Positions 8,895 to 18,299 of a DNA stretch of 64,000 bases are shown piece by piece; within the stretch, counting starts at the first letter, position 1, and every line of letters begins with the position of its first letter. The position numbers were made by a program, and so were the translations under genes. The stretch is taken from the NCBI GenBank assembly GCA_963753615.1, contig CAVWCW010000022.1:14289-78288 (forward strand), written 5' to 3'. Source of the DNA: CAVWCW01 sp963753615 (GTDB taxonomy: Bacteria; Pseudomonadota; Gammaproteobacteria; Chromatiales; Chromatiaceae). The notes below the pieces were generated by a model that was not told where the DNA came from, did no database searches, and saw nothing but the letters and a program-made list of their open reading frames with translations.

Positions 8895-9431
8895 TCAGTG
8901 ACTGAAGATCGCGGCGCCGTTCCTAGAGATCGCGGGCAGCGACGGCTCGGGAGCGGCGGCCCTAGCCAGGACCTGCTGGGCCTCGTCGATGGCCTGGTCC
9001 AGGTACCAGCCGAACAATTCGGGGGTATTGATGCCGACGATGCGGCGGCTCAACTCCGTGCCGTCCGGTCCCAGAAACAACAGGGTTGGGGTCACATAGA
9101 CACCCTGGCGCGAGGCGAAACGGGCGCCGGAAAGGGGCTGGCCGGCGAAATCCCGCACCTGCTCGCCGGGGTCGATAAGCAACTCGCGAATCAACACCCG
9201 CTCCCGGTACTGACCACTCTTGAGCATCGGGAGCAGCTGTTCGCGCTTTAGCAGATCGCACCAACCGCAGTGTTCCTGGGACACCATCAGCAGGATCACC
9301 AGCCCGCGGTCTCGCGCCATGGCCCCGTCGGCGGAAAAATCGGTCGCCCGCTGGACCTCCTGCGCCAGTGCGCTGCCCCATAGCGATAGGCCCAACAGGG
9401 ACCAGCCGACCCGCAAACCGATCTTTCTCAT
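8895..9431 (-). CDS. Periplasmic thioredoxin-fold protein with CGWC motif
   Basis: The protein has 178 residues, with a signal peptide cleaved after about residue 23 (SLWGSALAQ). The HCGWC motif places the redox cysteines at 55 and 58, with a cis-proline region (VYVTPTLLFL) near 115. The fold and the CxxC-near-N-terminus layout match periplasmic SoxW/thioredoxin-like proteins that reduce or relay disulfides. The start is the ATG at 9431. It is divergent from the PBP7-like gene, and the 97-bp gap could hold both promoters. The electron donor and partner are unknown. Confidence 0.85.
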   Translation of the reverse strand: MRKIGLRVGWSLLGLSLWGSALAQEVQRATDFSADGAMARDRGLVILLMVSQEHCGWCDLLKREQLLPMLKSGQYRERVLIRELLIDPGEQVRDFAGQPLSGARFASRQGVYVTPTLLFLGPDGTELSRRIVGINTPELFGWYLDQAIDEAQQVLARAAAPEPSLPAISRNGAAIFSH

Positions 9432-9528
9432 CCTGATATCACCTCTCGCCGCCAGCAGGGCTTGCGCTCGCGCCTTCGACCCTGGAGGATTAGGGCGAAA
9501 CACTCCCTTTGCAAGCCAGGAGCCACCC

Positions 9529-10455
9529 ATGCCGCCGATAGCCCGCACCCTGCTTTGCCTGCTGCCCTTGTTCGCGCCCTGGGCCACTTCGACGGCAGGC
9601 GAGAGCCTGGCCGGCACGCGCTTCAGCATGGTCGAGACCCCGGCCCCGGCCCCCGGGAGCGAGGGCGTCACTTCGCCCTGGGCCGATCTCGATCCCGGTC
9701 GGCTCGAACTGCGTTCGGCCAGCGCCCTGGTGATGGACGCCGAGGGCCGACAAGTGTTCAGCCGTAACCCCGACCAGGCAGTGCCCATCGCCTCGATCAC
9801 CAAGCTGATGACGGCTATGGTGGTGCTGGACGCCGAGGTCGACATGGAGCAGATGATCACCATCCGTAAGCAGGACCGGGACCTGCACAAGCTCACCGGA
9901 TCGCGTCTGCGCTACGGCAAGGCCAGCCTGAACCGGCGCGAGCTGCTGCTGATCGCCTTGCTGGCGTCGGAAAACGCCGCCGCCGCTGCCCTCGGGCGCA
10001 CAACCTTCCCCGGCGGCAGCGCCGAGTTCGTGCGCGCCATGAACCGCAAGGCCGCCGATCTGGGAATGGAGCACAGCCGCTTTGTCGACCCCACTGGCCT
10101 GTATGCGGAGAACCGGGCCAGCCCCCGAGACCTGGTGAAATTGACCCGGGCCGCCTACAAATACCCGCTGATCCGCCAGGCCAGTACTACTCCGAGCCTG
10201 GAAGTGCGCCCCTATACGCGGCGGGACCCCTTGGTCTACCGCAACACCAACCGGCTGCTGAAGAACGACGCCTGGAACATCGAACTAAGCAAGACCGGGT
10301 TCATCGAGGAGGCCGGCCGCTGCCTGGTAATGCGAGCCGAAGTCTCCGGCTACGACCTGTATATCGTGTTGCTGAACTCCTTCGGCAAGTTAACCCCCTT
10401 CGGCGACTCCAACCGCTTGCGCAAGTGGCTGCAGGCGGAATTGACCCAGGGATAG
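9529..10455 (+). CDS. pbpG: D-alanyl-D-alanine endopeptidase (PBP7 / PbpG type)
   Basis: All three penicillin-binding motifs are present in the 308-residue protein: S89-ITK92, S147-EN149 and K255-TG257. An N-terminal signal sequence ends near residue 23. This is the S11 peptidase family of low-molecular-weight PBPs. The domain order and lack of a long C-terminal beta domain fit PBP7-type DD-endopeptidases, which cut cross-links in periplasmic peptidoglycan. The ATG at 9529 follows AGGAG with a 6-base spacer. Confidence 0.9.
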   Translation: MPPIARTLLCLLPLFAPWATSTAGESLAGTRFSMVETPAPAPGSEGVTSPWADLDPGRLELRSASALVMDAEGRQVFSRNPDQAVPIASITKLMTAMVVLDAEVDMEQMITIRKQDRDLHKLTGSRLRYGKASLNRRELLLIALLASENAAAAALGRTTFPGGSAEFVRAMNRKAADLGMEHSRFVDPTGLYAENRASPRDLVKLTRAAYKYPLIRQASTTPSLEVRPYTRRDPLVYRNTNRLLKNDAWNIELSKTGFIEEAGRCLVMRAEVSGYDLYIVLLNSFGKLTPFGDSNRLRKWLQAELTQG

Positions 10456-10764
10456 CACTGTTTCGGTGCGGAGACCCGCGCCAGCGCCCGATTTCCATCC
10501 CTCCGGAGCGAAGCAGCAGTTGCCAGTCCGACCCGGACCATTCAGAGGCCCGCCCCACAGCGTTCCACCCCGGAAGGCTGGGCGAGTACGCCGGAGCGAG
10601 AAGGCCTTGCCCGGCAGGCGGCGTCGCTTCCGCCGCGAGGCCCAATCCTGAATCTGATTGGCGCCGTTGCTGGCGGGCCGGGTTCGAAAGCAGAGATGGC
10701 GCAATACTTGCGTGGACTTGAAGCGACGGCACTCCGCCGCAGCTACGAGAGAGGAACCCGCACG
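10456..10764. other. Intergenic stretch, nothing recognised
   Basis: This 309-bp, GC-rich gap lies between the PBP7-like gene and a small ORF. I see no conserved protein, RNA or repeat. A promoter for the small ORF at 10765 may lie at its right end. Confidence 0.45.
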
Positions 10765-10947
10765 ATGTACCATCCCCTCAACCCGTTCGGCTATGACGAA
10801 TCCGTGCTGCAATCCGACGACGACTTCGAGCCCTATGGCTTCGGCGGCCAGCGCTTGGCGCAGGCAGACTGGAGCACGCACGGTGCACCACGGAAACGCG
10901 ATTTCCGCGAGGTCATCGAGGCTTCAGTGCTGACGGGCATGGAGTAA
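10765..10947 (+). CDS. 60-residue acidic small protein, unknown
   Basis: The ATG at 10765 is preceded by AGAGAGGA with good spacing. The peptide begins MYHPLNPFGYDESVL, is rich in Asp/Glu and aromatic residues and has no membrane segment or cysteine. The strong ribosome-binding site and an ending close to the convergent prc gene (24 bp) support translation. I do not recognise the family. Confidence 0.55.
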   Translation: MYHPLNPFGYDESVLQSDDDFEPYGFGGQRLAQADWSTHGAPRKRDFREVIEASVLTGME

Positions 10948-10970
10948 CGGAAAGAAGGCCGGCCAGCCCC

Positions 10971-13058
10971 TTAATGCATCGCAGTCAGGGGCCGACCGGC
11001 AAGGATCTGGTCGGCGAGGATACGCGCAGCCTCGTCGACCTGGATCCGCTTGATGGCCTCGGCTTCGGCCTCGTCTTCTTCCGCGTCCTCGTCGGCATTG
11101 GCGTTGGCGTCGACAGGCTCGAGCCCCACGGCCAAGCGGAAGCGGTTCTTGCTTTCCAGACTGGTACGCTCGCGAGTGTCGAGTTCCGCCTTGCGCTGCG
11201 CTTCGACCAAACTCAGGACCTTGATGTCGCGGATCTCCTGCAACATCGCTTCCTGGGAACTCAATAACTGAAAGCCGGGATCTTTGGCGATGCGAGCTTC
11301 GTGGCGGTCGCGCAGTTGGGCCACCTCGCCCGTGCCCTGCGGGGCGTAACTAGCCGGCTCAATGCTGGCCCAGGGCAAGGCATTGTCGAGCGCCCGCTCA
11401 CCGTGCTCCGCGGCCCCCGAAGCGGTGGGAAATACGATATCCGGCACCACTCCGCGGTGCTGGGTGCTGCCTCCATTGATGCGGAAAAACTGGGCCATGG
11501 TCAGGCGCAGCCGCCCCAGATCCACGTCCTGACCGCGAACGAAGCGGTCCAGGTCCACCAGGGTCTGCACCGTACCCTTGCCGAAGGTAGGCTCGCCTAC
11601 CACGATGCCGCGCCTGTAGTCCTGAATCGCACCGGCGAAGATCTCCGAGGCGGAGGCACTGTTGCGGTTGACCAGAACCAGTAGCGGACCCGCGTAGGCG
11701 ATGCCATCGTCCGGGTCGCGCTCCACCTCTACGTCGCCGTAGGCGTCCTTGACCTGCACCACCGGGCCCGACTCGATGAACAATCCGGTCAATTCGGTGG
11801 CCTCGGACAGAGAGCCGCCGCCGTTGTCGCGCAGATCCACTACTACTCCGTCGACGCCCTGTGACTGCAGCTCGCCGAGCAGCGATCGCACGTCCCGGGT
11901 AGTACTGCGGAAGTCCTTGTCGCCCCGGGACTCGCCCCGGAAGTCGCGGTAAAAGGCCGGCACCTCGACGACGCCGATCTTGAGGTTGTCCATGCCGTCC
12001 AACCGCTCAATCACCTGCGACTTGGCAGCCTGATCCTCGAGCTTGATCTTGTCGCGCACCAATGCAACTTCCTTGGGCTTGCCGTTGATCACCTCGTCCT
12101 TGGGCACCACTTGCAGACGCACGGTCGAGCCCTTGGGACCGCGGATCAACTTGACCACCTCCTGCAACCGCCAGCCCACCACGTCGACCATCTCTCCGCC
12201 CGCGCCTTGGGCGACGCCAACGATGCGGTCGCCTGCGAGCAGCTGGCCACTGCGCTTGGCCGGGCCGCCGCTGACCACGCTTTGGACCTCTGTGAACTCG
12301 TTTTCGCTGCGCAGCACCGCCCCGATGCCCTCCAGTGACAGGCGCATGCTGATGTCGAAGTTCTCCGACACGCTGGGGGACATGTAGCTGGTATGCGGCT
12401 CCAAGGTCAGGGTGTAGGAATTGATGAAAGTCTGAAACACGTCGTCGGCGGTCAGCTGACCCACTCGCCTGGCAATACCGTCGTAACGCTTTTCCAGAGT
12501 TTCCTTGATCTCTGCCTCGGGTTTATCCGCCATCCGCAGGCCGAGCACGTCATTCTTGACCCGCCGACGCCAAGTCTCATCCAGCTCCTCCGAACTCGCG
12601 GCCCAGGGGGCGTCTTCCCGGTCGAACAGGTAGACCTCGTCAAGACTGAAATCGAATTCGCGTTTCAGCAGGCCCTTAGCGAAGGCGACCCGCTCGTCCA
12701 CCCGCTGGCGGTATACCCGGAAGATATTGAACGCCGGATCCAGGGCGGCGGTGCGCAAGCTGTCGTCGAGGCGGTGGCGGTAAAGGGTGAAATTATCGAT
12801 GTCCGACTGCAGGAAGAAGGTTCGGTTGGCGTCCAGCGCTTCCAGATATCGGTCCAGGATAAGCTCGGACCAGGCATCGTCCAGGGGCTGCTTCTTATAG
12901 TGGTACTTCTCCACCACCCCTTTGACGATTATCGCCACCTGCTGGTGCTGGTGGCTGGGACGCAGGCTGGCGGGATCCACTTGTTGTGGTTCGGCAGCTG
13001 CGGGTACCCCCAACAGTAGGCCCAGAATGAGAACAAGAAAGGCTTTGGCGGCTTGCAT
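10971..13058 (-). CDS. prc: Tail-specific (carboxy-terminal processing) periplasmic protease Prc
   Basis: The protein has 695 residues with a signal peptide (residues 1-22). An N-terminal helical domain is followed by a PDZ domain at about 240-330, then the S41 core. The catalytic serine lies in NSASASEIFAGA and the lysine 25 residues later in PTFGKGTVQ, the spacing seen in Escherichia coli Prc. A long acidic stretch (ANADEDAEEDEAEAEA) lies near the C-terminus. Prc degrades and matures periplasmic proteins such as lipoproteins and PBP3. It is a single gene on the minus strand with a lower-GC 5' gap of about 150 bp. Confidence 0.95.
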   Translation of the reverse strand: MQAAKAFLVLILGLLLGVPAAAEPQQVDPASLRPSHQHQQVAIIVKGVVEKYHYKKQPLDDAWSELILDRYLEALDANRTFFLQSDIDNFTLYRHRLDDSLRTAALDPAFNIFRVYRQRVDERVAFAKGLLKREFDFSLDEVYLFDREDAPWAASSEELDETWRRRVKNDVLGLRMADKPEAEIKETLEKRYDGIARRVGQLTADDVFQTFINSYTLTLEPHTSYMSPSVSENFDISMRLSLEGIGAVLRSENEFTEVQSVVSGGPAKRSGQLLAGDRIVGVAQGAGGEMVDVVGWRLQEVVKLIRGPKGSTVRLQVVPKDEVINGKPKEVALVRDKIKLEDQAAKSQVIERLDGMDNLKIGVVEVPAFYRDFRGESRGDKDFRSTTRDVRSLLGELQSQGVDGVVVDLRDNGGGSLSEATELTGLFIESGPVVQVKDAYGDVEVERDPDDGIAYAGPLLVLVNRNSASASEIFAGAIQDYRRGIVVGEPTFGKGTVQTLVDLDRFVRGQDVDLGRLRLTMAQFFRINGGSTQHRGVVPDIVFPTASGAAEHGERALDNALPWASIEPASYAPQGTGEVAQLRDRHEARIAKDPGFQLLSSQEAMLQEIRDIKVLSLVEAQRKAELDTRERTSLESKNRFRLAVGLEPVDANANADEDAEEDEAEAEAIKRIQVDEAARILADQILAGRPLTAMH

Positions 13059-13211
13059 AGACTCGACCCGTTGTGCCGGAAACCCGGCGCTGGTTGCTCA
13101 GCGCGCCCCAGTCCGGGGCGCACGCATTGGACTCCAACCTGGTAAAAATACCCGATATTCGGAACGAATTCCGGGGGAATTTCACGTTAAGTTCCAACCA
13201 TATCAGCTTTT

Positions 13212-14111
13212 CTATAGACCGGATAAATCGTTTTTGGTTTCCGTGCCGGAAAAAACCAGGTGCGGCGCCGGGCGCAGCCCCTGATTGAGTTGCAGATAAT
13301 CGGCATGCTCGGGGCCGATCAGTCCGTGGCGGATCAGGAAGTCGATCACCACCAGGCTGCAGTTGGGTTTGAACTCGTCGCTCTCGCGCACAATCTGCGC
13401 CACCCGTTCGATCGGCCAAAGGTAGAACTCCTGCACCTCGCCGTCGCTGCAGCGGGGCTCGAATTCCGGCGGCAGCTCAAGGTCATAGCAATAAAGGGTG
13501 TCGGGCTTCAGGCCCTTGCCGGTCTCGCGCACGTAGCTCAGAACCCCTACAGGTCGGGCCCGGGCCGCCAGATCGGGGCCGATGCCCGCCTCCTCGCGGC
13601 ACTCCTTGGCCAAATTCTCTCCGAAACCCAGGGCGTGGGGCAGGCCGCCTGCGACCAGATTATCGAGCTTGTCGGGGAATTGGCGGCGATCTGCCGAGCG
13701 GCGGGCAATCCACATCTGGAGCCCGTCCGGCCGCCGCACGAACCCGTTCATGTGCTGACCGAAGGCGCGGATGCCGAAATAGGGGGCGGCGGCGCGGTCA
13801 ATCACGCACAAGGCCTGTCCCCGCTCCCCCCCGGTCACCGGGTACAGCTCGCCGTGAAAATGGCTTACGCTCCCCTCCTCCACCAAGTCGCGCAGCACCG
13901 CCTCCAGGGCCTGACTGCGCGCTTCGAAACCGCTCAGGCCATGGGCCATCTGCACCTCTTCGGCGCCGACCAGGAACACTTGAGGCCAGCGCCGCAGGTG
14001 CTCGGCGAACCCATGGCGCAACATGCCGACCGCTTGACCGTCGACCCACCAGGGGCGGAAGTGGCCCGGATCCCAGGTGTTCAGCGCACGGATATGGGAC
14101 AGATAGCTCAC
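13212..14111 (-). CDS. NUDIX hydrolase with DUF4743 domain
   Basis: The 299-residue protein has an N-terminal DUF4743-like domain (RHGFAEHLRRWPQVF, GIRAFGQHMNGFV) and a NUDIX fold carrying WIARRSADRRQFPDKLDNLVAGG and an ECREEAGI Nudix box. This architecture is related to the plant/fungal TPK-associated NUDIX proteins that act on damaged thiamine diphosphate analogues. That substrate is inference only. It starts with GTG at 14111, and the GTGA overlaps the stop of the M48 gene, indicating translational coupling. Confidence 0.88.
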   Translation of the reverse strand: MSYLSHIRALNTWDPGHFRPWWVDGQAVGMLRHGFAEHLRRWPQVFLVGAEEVQMAHGLSGFEARSQALEAVLRDLVEEGSVSHFHGELYPVTGGERGQALCVIDRAAAPYFGIRAFGQHMNGFVRRPDGLQMWIARRSADRRQFPDKLDNLVAGGLPHALGFGENLAKECREEAGIGPDLAARARPVGVLSYVRETGKGLKPDTLYCYDLELPPEFEPRCSDGEVQEFYLWPIERVAQIVRESDEFKPNCSLVVIDFLIRHGLIGPEHADYLQLNQGLRPAPHLVFSGTETKNDLSGL

Positions 14112-15652
14112 AGGCCCTGGGCGCCCAGCACCCGCACCTGTACACGGCTCAAGTCTCGGCGGTCGCGCAACGGCCCCAGGCGCGTCGGCACCAGCACGCC
14201 CTGACCGGCAACGATGGTCCCGGAATAGCGCCCGCCCTGTTGGCGTTGGCGACCGCGGGAATCCGCGTAGCTGATGCTCAACCGCACCGCGCGCACGGAC
14301 CGCGGGCCACGATTGACCAGGCGCACCAGGACGTAACCATTGCGGTCCAGGCCCAAGCTCGTCTCCAAGCCGCCGCCTGCGGCCGGACCCTCGATCTTGG
14401 CCAGGGTAGCGGCGGCTTGGCGACCCTCGGCGCTGTCGGATTCAGCGGCCTGGCGCAGATAGCCCTTGGCCGCACCCTGATCGCCGTCGGCCAGCGCCAG
14501 CTGACCCAGGCCGTTGAGCGCGCTGGCAGTGGGCAGCAGGCGCGTGCTCCGCTCCAGGTCGGCGCGGGCGCCGCGACGGTCGCCGAGCTGTTCCTTGGTC
14601 AGGCCGCGCTGCAGGTAGAAACGGAAGAAGCCGCTATCCAGTCCGAGGGCCCTATCGTAGTCCTTGAGCGCCTCCTGGTAACGGCCACGCTCGTATCGGG
14701 CGTCGCCGCGCAGGCCGTAGAACCGGGCCTCCTTGGGCTCGATCCCGATCGCTTTGCGGGCCAACTGCAGGGCCTTTTCGGTCTCTCCCGCCTGCAGCGC
14801 CTTTTGGCCTTCGTCGTAGGCGTCGTAGGCCGGCTGCACTCGGCGCAGGTGCGCCAGGGCCTGGCGGTAAGGGGCCTCGCCCAGCTCCCCTCCGGCACCC
14901 AAGGCAGCGGCGGCGCGGCGATTGTTTTCCACCCGCTCCTGGGACGGCGGGTGACTGGCAAAGAGCCCGGACAACCAGTCCTGGCGCCGGTCCTTGCTCA
15001 AGCGCACAAAGGTCTCCTGCAGGCTCACCGCGGCCTCAGGGTCATAACCGGCCCGGGCCATATACTTCATACCGTAATAGTCGGACTCGCGCTCGGCGTC
15101 GCGCCCGTACCTCTGGTTCACCAGATTGGCTGCCACCGCGGCGCTACCCACCGCCAGCGGCGCGTAGTCCTTGTCGCCCAAGGCGACCCCGGTGGCCAGT
15201 ACCGCCCCCTGCAGCAATATACCGCGCTCGATACCCTGGGCGCTGTGCCGGGCGGCCGCATGCACCACTTCGTGACCCAACACCGCCGCCAGCTCTGCCT
15301 CGCTGTCGAGCTCGGTCAGCAAGCCCCGGTTCACCGCGATCTTGCCGCCGGGCAGCGCCCAGGCATTGGGGGTGGAGTCGTTCACCACCGAGAACTCGTA
15401 GGGCAGCTTACGGTCGCTGACCCGCGCCAGCTTGTTGCCTACCTGCTGCACGTAGGCCACCAGTTCGGGATCCGCCGTGTAGTCGCCGCCCTGCATCTGG
15501 CGGGTCGGGCCGTATTGCTCGCGCCCGATCTCCAGCTCCTGGACCTCGGAAACCAGGGCCAGTTCGCTCTCGCCGGTGACCGGGTTGGCGGCGCAGCCGA
15601 CCAGCAGCAGGAGCGGGGATATCAGGGCCAAGCCGCAGTGGCGGAGGATCAT
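14108..15652 (-). CDS. M48-family metalloprotease lipoprotein with TPR repeats (BepA-like)
   Basis: The protein has 514 residues. The start at 15652 gives a lipoprotein signal with lipobox LVGC (Cys near residue 20), and then an M48 domain with the zinc motif HEVVH inside VLGHEVVHAAARHS. The downstream glutamate region is in ERESDYYGMKYMARAGYDP. TPR repeats occupy roughly residues 260-400, followed by a beta-rich C-terminal domain (VLVRLVNRGPRSVRAV). The order M48-TPR matches BepA/YfgC proteases that police outer-membrane protein assembly; the extra C-terminal domain is unusual. It overlaps the YjbQ gene by 4 bases upstream and the NUDIX gene by 4 bases downstream. Confidence 0.9.
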   Translation of the reverse strand: MILRHCGLALISPLLLLVGCAANPVTGESELALVSEVQELEIGREQYGPTRQMQGGDYTADPELVAYVQQVGNKLARVSDRKLPYEFSVVNDSTPNAWALPGGKIAVNRGLLTELDSEAELAAVLGHEVVHAAARHSAQGIERGILLQGAVLATGVALGDKDYAPLAVGSAAVAANLVNQRYGRDAERESDYYGMKYMARAGYDPEAAVSLQETFVRLSKDRRQDWLSGLFASHPPSQERVENNRRAAAALGAGGELGEAPYRQALAHLRRVQPAYDAYDEGQKALQAGETEKALQLARKAIGIEPKEARFYGLRGDARYERGRYQEALKDYDRALGLDSGFFRFYLQRGLTKEQLGDRRGARADLERSTRLLPTASALNGLGQLALADGDQGAAKGYLRQAAESDSAEGRQAAATLAKIEGPAAGGGLETSLGLDRNGYVLVRLVNRGPRSVRAVRLSISYADSRGRQRQQGGRYSGTIVAGQGVLVPTRLGPLRDRRDLSRVQVRVLGAQGL

Positions 15653-16065
15653 TTGACTGTAGGGTCCGCAATCAGGGTACAGACCACCGAGCGCTGGGGG
15701 CGGGGTCCGTCGAATTCGCAAAAAAAGATATTCTGCCAACGCGACAGGCCCAGCCCACCGTCTATCAGCGGAATGCATTCCCCCGGCCCCACCAGGCCGG
15801 CCTTCAGATGGGCATCTCCGTTGCCGTCCTGGGCGTCGTGTCGCCAGACGCCGCGCGGGATCAGTTTGCGCAACAGTTCGATCACGTCGGTCTGAACGCT
15901 CTCGTCCCAGTTCTCCTGGATCATGATGGCCGCCGTCGCGCCCTGCGCGTAAACGCTGACCAGACCATCGCGCAAGCCGGAACTGCGCACCAGAGCCGCC
16001 ACCGGCTCCGTAATGTCGACCAATTGCTCCCGGTACCGGGTGCTGAGGTGAATGATCTTGCGCAT
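15649..16065 (-). CDS. YjbQ / UPF0047 family protein
   Basis: The 138-residue protein starts at the ATG at 16065. The WRHDAQDGNGDAHLKAGLVG segment and the C-terminal SVVCTLIADP are characteristic of the UPF0047 fold. E. coli YjbQ has weak thiamine-phosphate synthase activity, and its physiological role is unsettled. The ATGA overlap with the M48 gene makes it the first gene of a three-gene, tightly coupled operon. The divergent glk promoter region lies in the 101-bp gap upstream. Confidence 0.9.
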   Translation of the reverse strand: MRKIIHLSTRYREQLVDITEPVAALVRSSGLRDGLVSVYAQGATAAIMIQENWDESVQTDVIELLRKLIPRGVWRHDAQDGNGDAHLKAGLVGPGECIPLIDGGLGLSRWQNIFFCEFDGPRPQRSVVCTLIADPTVK

Positions 16066-16166
16066 AGCGCTGAGTATTTTGCATCGTCCCCCACAAATCA
16101 AGCCGCGACCGCCAGCGGTTTTGGCATAATACGGCCTTTGCACGAACACCCCGAACGGAGAACAGG

Positions 16167-17147
16167 ATGCAGGTACTGGCAGGCGACATCGGCGGCACGA
16201 AGACCCGGCTGGCGATCTTCGAGACCGACGGCTCAGCGCTCGAGACCCTGCGCGAGGAAACCTTTTCCAGCCGCGCCTACGACGGCTTGGAGCAGATCGC
16301 CGGGGAGTTCACGGAACGCGGGGCCGAATGCGATCTGGCCTGTTTTGGGGTTGCCGGGCCGGTGCGCGCCGGTCGCTGCCGCACCACCAATCTGCCCTGG
16401 GAGATCGACGCCGAACTGCTGCGGCAAGCCCTCGGCATGCGCCAGGTATCGCTGCTCAACGACCTCGAGGCCAACGCCTGGGGCATCGCCGGCCTGGGTC
16501 CGGAGGACTTCGCCAGCCTCAACCCGGGTGCCTCGGATGCCAGCGGCAACGGGGCGATAATCGCCGCCGGCACCGGCCTGGGCCAGGCCGGCCTGTATTG
16601 GGACGGCGAGCGCCACCACCCCTTCGCCACCGAAGGCGGACATACCGATTTCGCCCCGGGCAACGAGCTGGAACAGGCCCTGTTGACCTTCCTGCAACGG
16701 GACTACGAGCACGTGAGTTGGGAACGGGTAGTGTCCGGCCCCGGGTTGGTCAATCTGCACCGCTTTCTGCGCGAGCAACTGCGCCGCCCCGTTCCCGCCT
16801 GGCTGAGCGACGAAATGAGCCACGGAGATCCGGCGGCCGCCATCTCCCGCGCCGCCCTGGCTGGAGATGACCCGCTCTGCACCCAGGCCTTGGACCTATT
16901 CGTGCACTTCTATGGGGTGGAAGCGGGCAACCAGGCCCTTAAGCTGATGGCCCGCGGCGGCGTCTACATCGGCGGCGGCATCGCCCCCAAGATCCTCCCC
17001 CGGCTCCAGGGCGCGGGATTCATGCTGGGCTTTACCGCCAAGGGCCGCATGCGGGAATTGCTGGAAGCGATGCCGGTGCGCGTCATCCTCAACGACCGCA
17101 CCGCCCTGTTCGGCCCCGCCCTGTACGCCAGCCAGCGAGCGAAATAG
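16167..17147 (+). CDS. glk: Glucokinase (ROK-independent, Glk family)
   Basis: The 326 residues fit bacterial Glk (Pfam Glucokinase). The phosphate loop LAGDIGGTKTRLAIF is at residues 4-18, LNDLEANAWGI contains the catalytic aspartate, AAGTGLGQAGL the second phosphate motif, and EGGHTDFAP the sugar-binding Glu-Gly-Gly-His. It phosphorylates glucose to glucose-6-phosphate in the cytosol. The ATG follows GGAGA with an appropriate spacer. Confidence 0.95.
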   Translation: MQVLAGDIGGTKTRLAIFETDGSALETLREETFSSRAYDGLEQIAGEFTERGAECDLACFGVAGPVRAGRCRTTNLPWEIDAELLRQALGMRQVSLLNDLEANAWGIAGLGPEDFASLNPGASDASGNGAIIAAGTGLGQAGLYWDGERHHPFATEGGHTDFAPGNELEQALLTFLQRDYEHVSWERVVSGPGLVNLHRFLREQLRRPVPAWLSDEMSHGDPAAAISRAALAGDDPLCTQALDLFVHFYGVEAGNQALKLMARGGVYIGGGIAPKILPRLQGAGFMLGFTAKGRMRELLEAMPVRVILNDRTALFGPALYASQRAK

Positions 17148-17296
17148 GGGCCATCCGCGCTGTTATCGAAAACTCGCCCATCGTTCCGGGCCTACCGGGT
17201 CAAATAGCTTCGAGCCAAGCCAACTGTCTCTCGATCCCCGCCTAATCACGCGCCGAGCGGCCGCTTACCCGGCGCACTGCTAGGCTCCGCCCAGGG

Positions 17297-17344
17297 TCCT
17301 CAGTCCTCAGTCCTCAGTCCTCAGTCCTCAGTCCTCAGTCCTCA
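17297..17344 (+). repeat. Tandem heptamer repeat (TCCTCAG)n, about 6.9 units
   Basis: The 48-bp run is an uninterrupted tandem array of the 7-base unit TCCTCAG. It lies between the convergent glk and htpX genes and stops 4 bases before the htpX stop codon at 17349. The same heptamer recurs at 27885-27917, just beyond another convergent gene end. Confidence 0.95.
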
Positions 17345-17348
17345 AAAC

Positions 17349-18221
17349 CTACCGCCCCGCCTCCAAGGCCGCGATCCGCTGCTCCAAAGGCGGATGACTG
17401 CTGAGCAGTTGCCGCACGCTGCCGCTGATGCCGAAGGCGGCGAATTGGTCCGGCAGGGACTGGGGCTCATGCACCGCCCGCAGGCGCTGCAGGGCGGCAA
17501 TCATCTTGCCGCGGCCGGCCAGTTCGGCGCCACCGATATCGGCCTTGTACTCGCGCCGGCGCGAAAACCACATGACGATCATGCTGGCCAGGAAGGCCAG
17601 CACGATTTCGGCAACGATGGTCACTACGAAGTATCCGATCCCGTAGCCGCGCTCGTTCTTCAACACCACCCGGTCGAAGAAATGACCGATTACCCGGGCC
17701 AGGAACACCACGAAGGTGTTGATCACCCCCTGGATCAGGGCCAGGGTGACCATGTCGCCGTTGGCCACGTGGCTGACCTCATGGCCGAGCACCGCCTCCA
17801 CCTCGCCCTCGTCCATCTGTTGCAACAGGCCGGTGCTCACTGCCACCAGCGCGGCATTGCGGTTCCAGCCGGTGGCGAAGGCATTGGGGTCCGGAGACTC
17901 GAAGATGCCCACCTCGGGCATTCCGATGCCGGCCCGCTCGGCTTGGCGGCGCACCGTCTCCAACAGCCAGTGCTCGGTGCGGTTGGCGGGCTGCTCGATA
18001 ACCTGCACCCCCATGGCCCGCTTCGCCGACCATTTGGAGATGAACAGGGAGATCAGGGAGCCGCTGAAGCCGATCACCGCCGACATCACCAGCAGCGCCT
18101 GCAGGTTGAGGTCCACCCCATTTTCCTGCAACAGGCCCTCGATACCGAGGAGCCTGAAAGTAAAGCTGATCAACACCAGGATTGCGACATTGGTGCCGAG
18201 GAATAGGAAAATCCGCATCAT
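17349..18221 (-). CDS. htpX: Inner-membrane zinc metalloprotease HtpX
   Basis: The protein has 290 residues with two N-terminal membrane segments (about 5-25 and 35-60). The zinc-binding motif HEVSH is in EAVLGHEVSHVANGD, and two further hydrophobic segments flank EIVLAFLASMIVMWFSRRREYKAD, where the third zinc ligand Glu sits. HtpX degrades misfolded inner-membrane proteins. The C-terminal LSSHPPLEQRIAAL is the usual family end. It starts at ATG 18221. Confidence 0.96.
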   Translation of the reverse strand: MMRIFLFLGTNVAILVLISFTFRLLGIEGLLQENGVDLNLQALLVMSAVIGFSGSLISLFISKWSAKRAMGVQVIEQPANRTEHWLLETVRRQAERAGIGMPEVGIFESPDPNAFATGWNRNAALVAVSTGLLQQMDEGEVEAVLGHEVSHVANGDMVTLALIQGVINTFVVFLARVIGHFFDRVVLKNERGYGIGYFVVTIVAEIVLAFLASMIVMWFSRRREYKADIGGAELAGRGKMIAALQRLRAVHEPQSLPDQFAAFGISGSVRQLLSSHPPLEQRIAALEAGR

Positions 18222-18299
18222 GGCTGGTTCGAACCTCGTAAAAGACCATTGGAAATCATGGGGTATCTGGGGCGGGGAGGCGCGGTTTTCAAGCCGGCG

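Noticed and set aside
17297..17344. CRISPR array from the tandem repeats
   Set aside because: Units are 7 bases with no spacers and no cas gene is nearby; it is a simple tandem repeat.
18220..18250. tRNA T-loop-like GGTTCGAACC near the htpX start
   Set aside because: The flanks do not fold into a cloverleaf and the motif is a short palindrome at a gene start.
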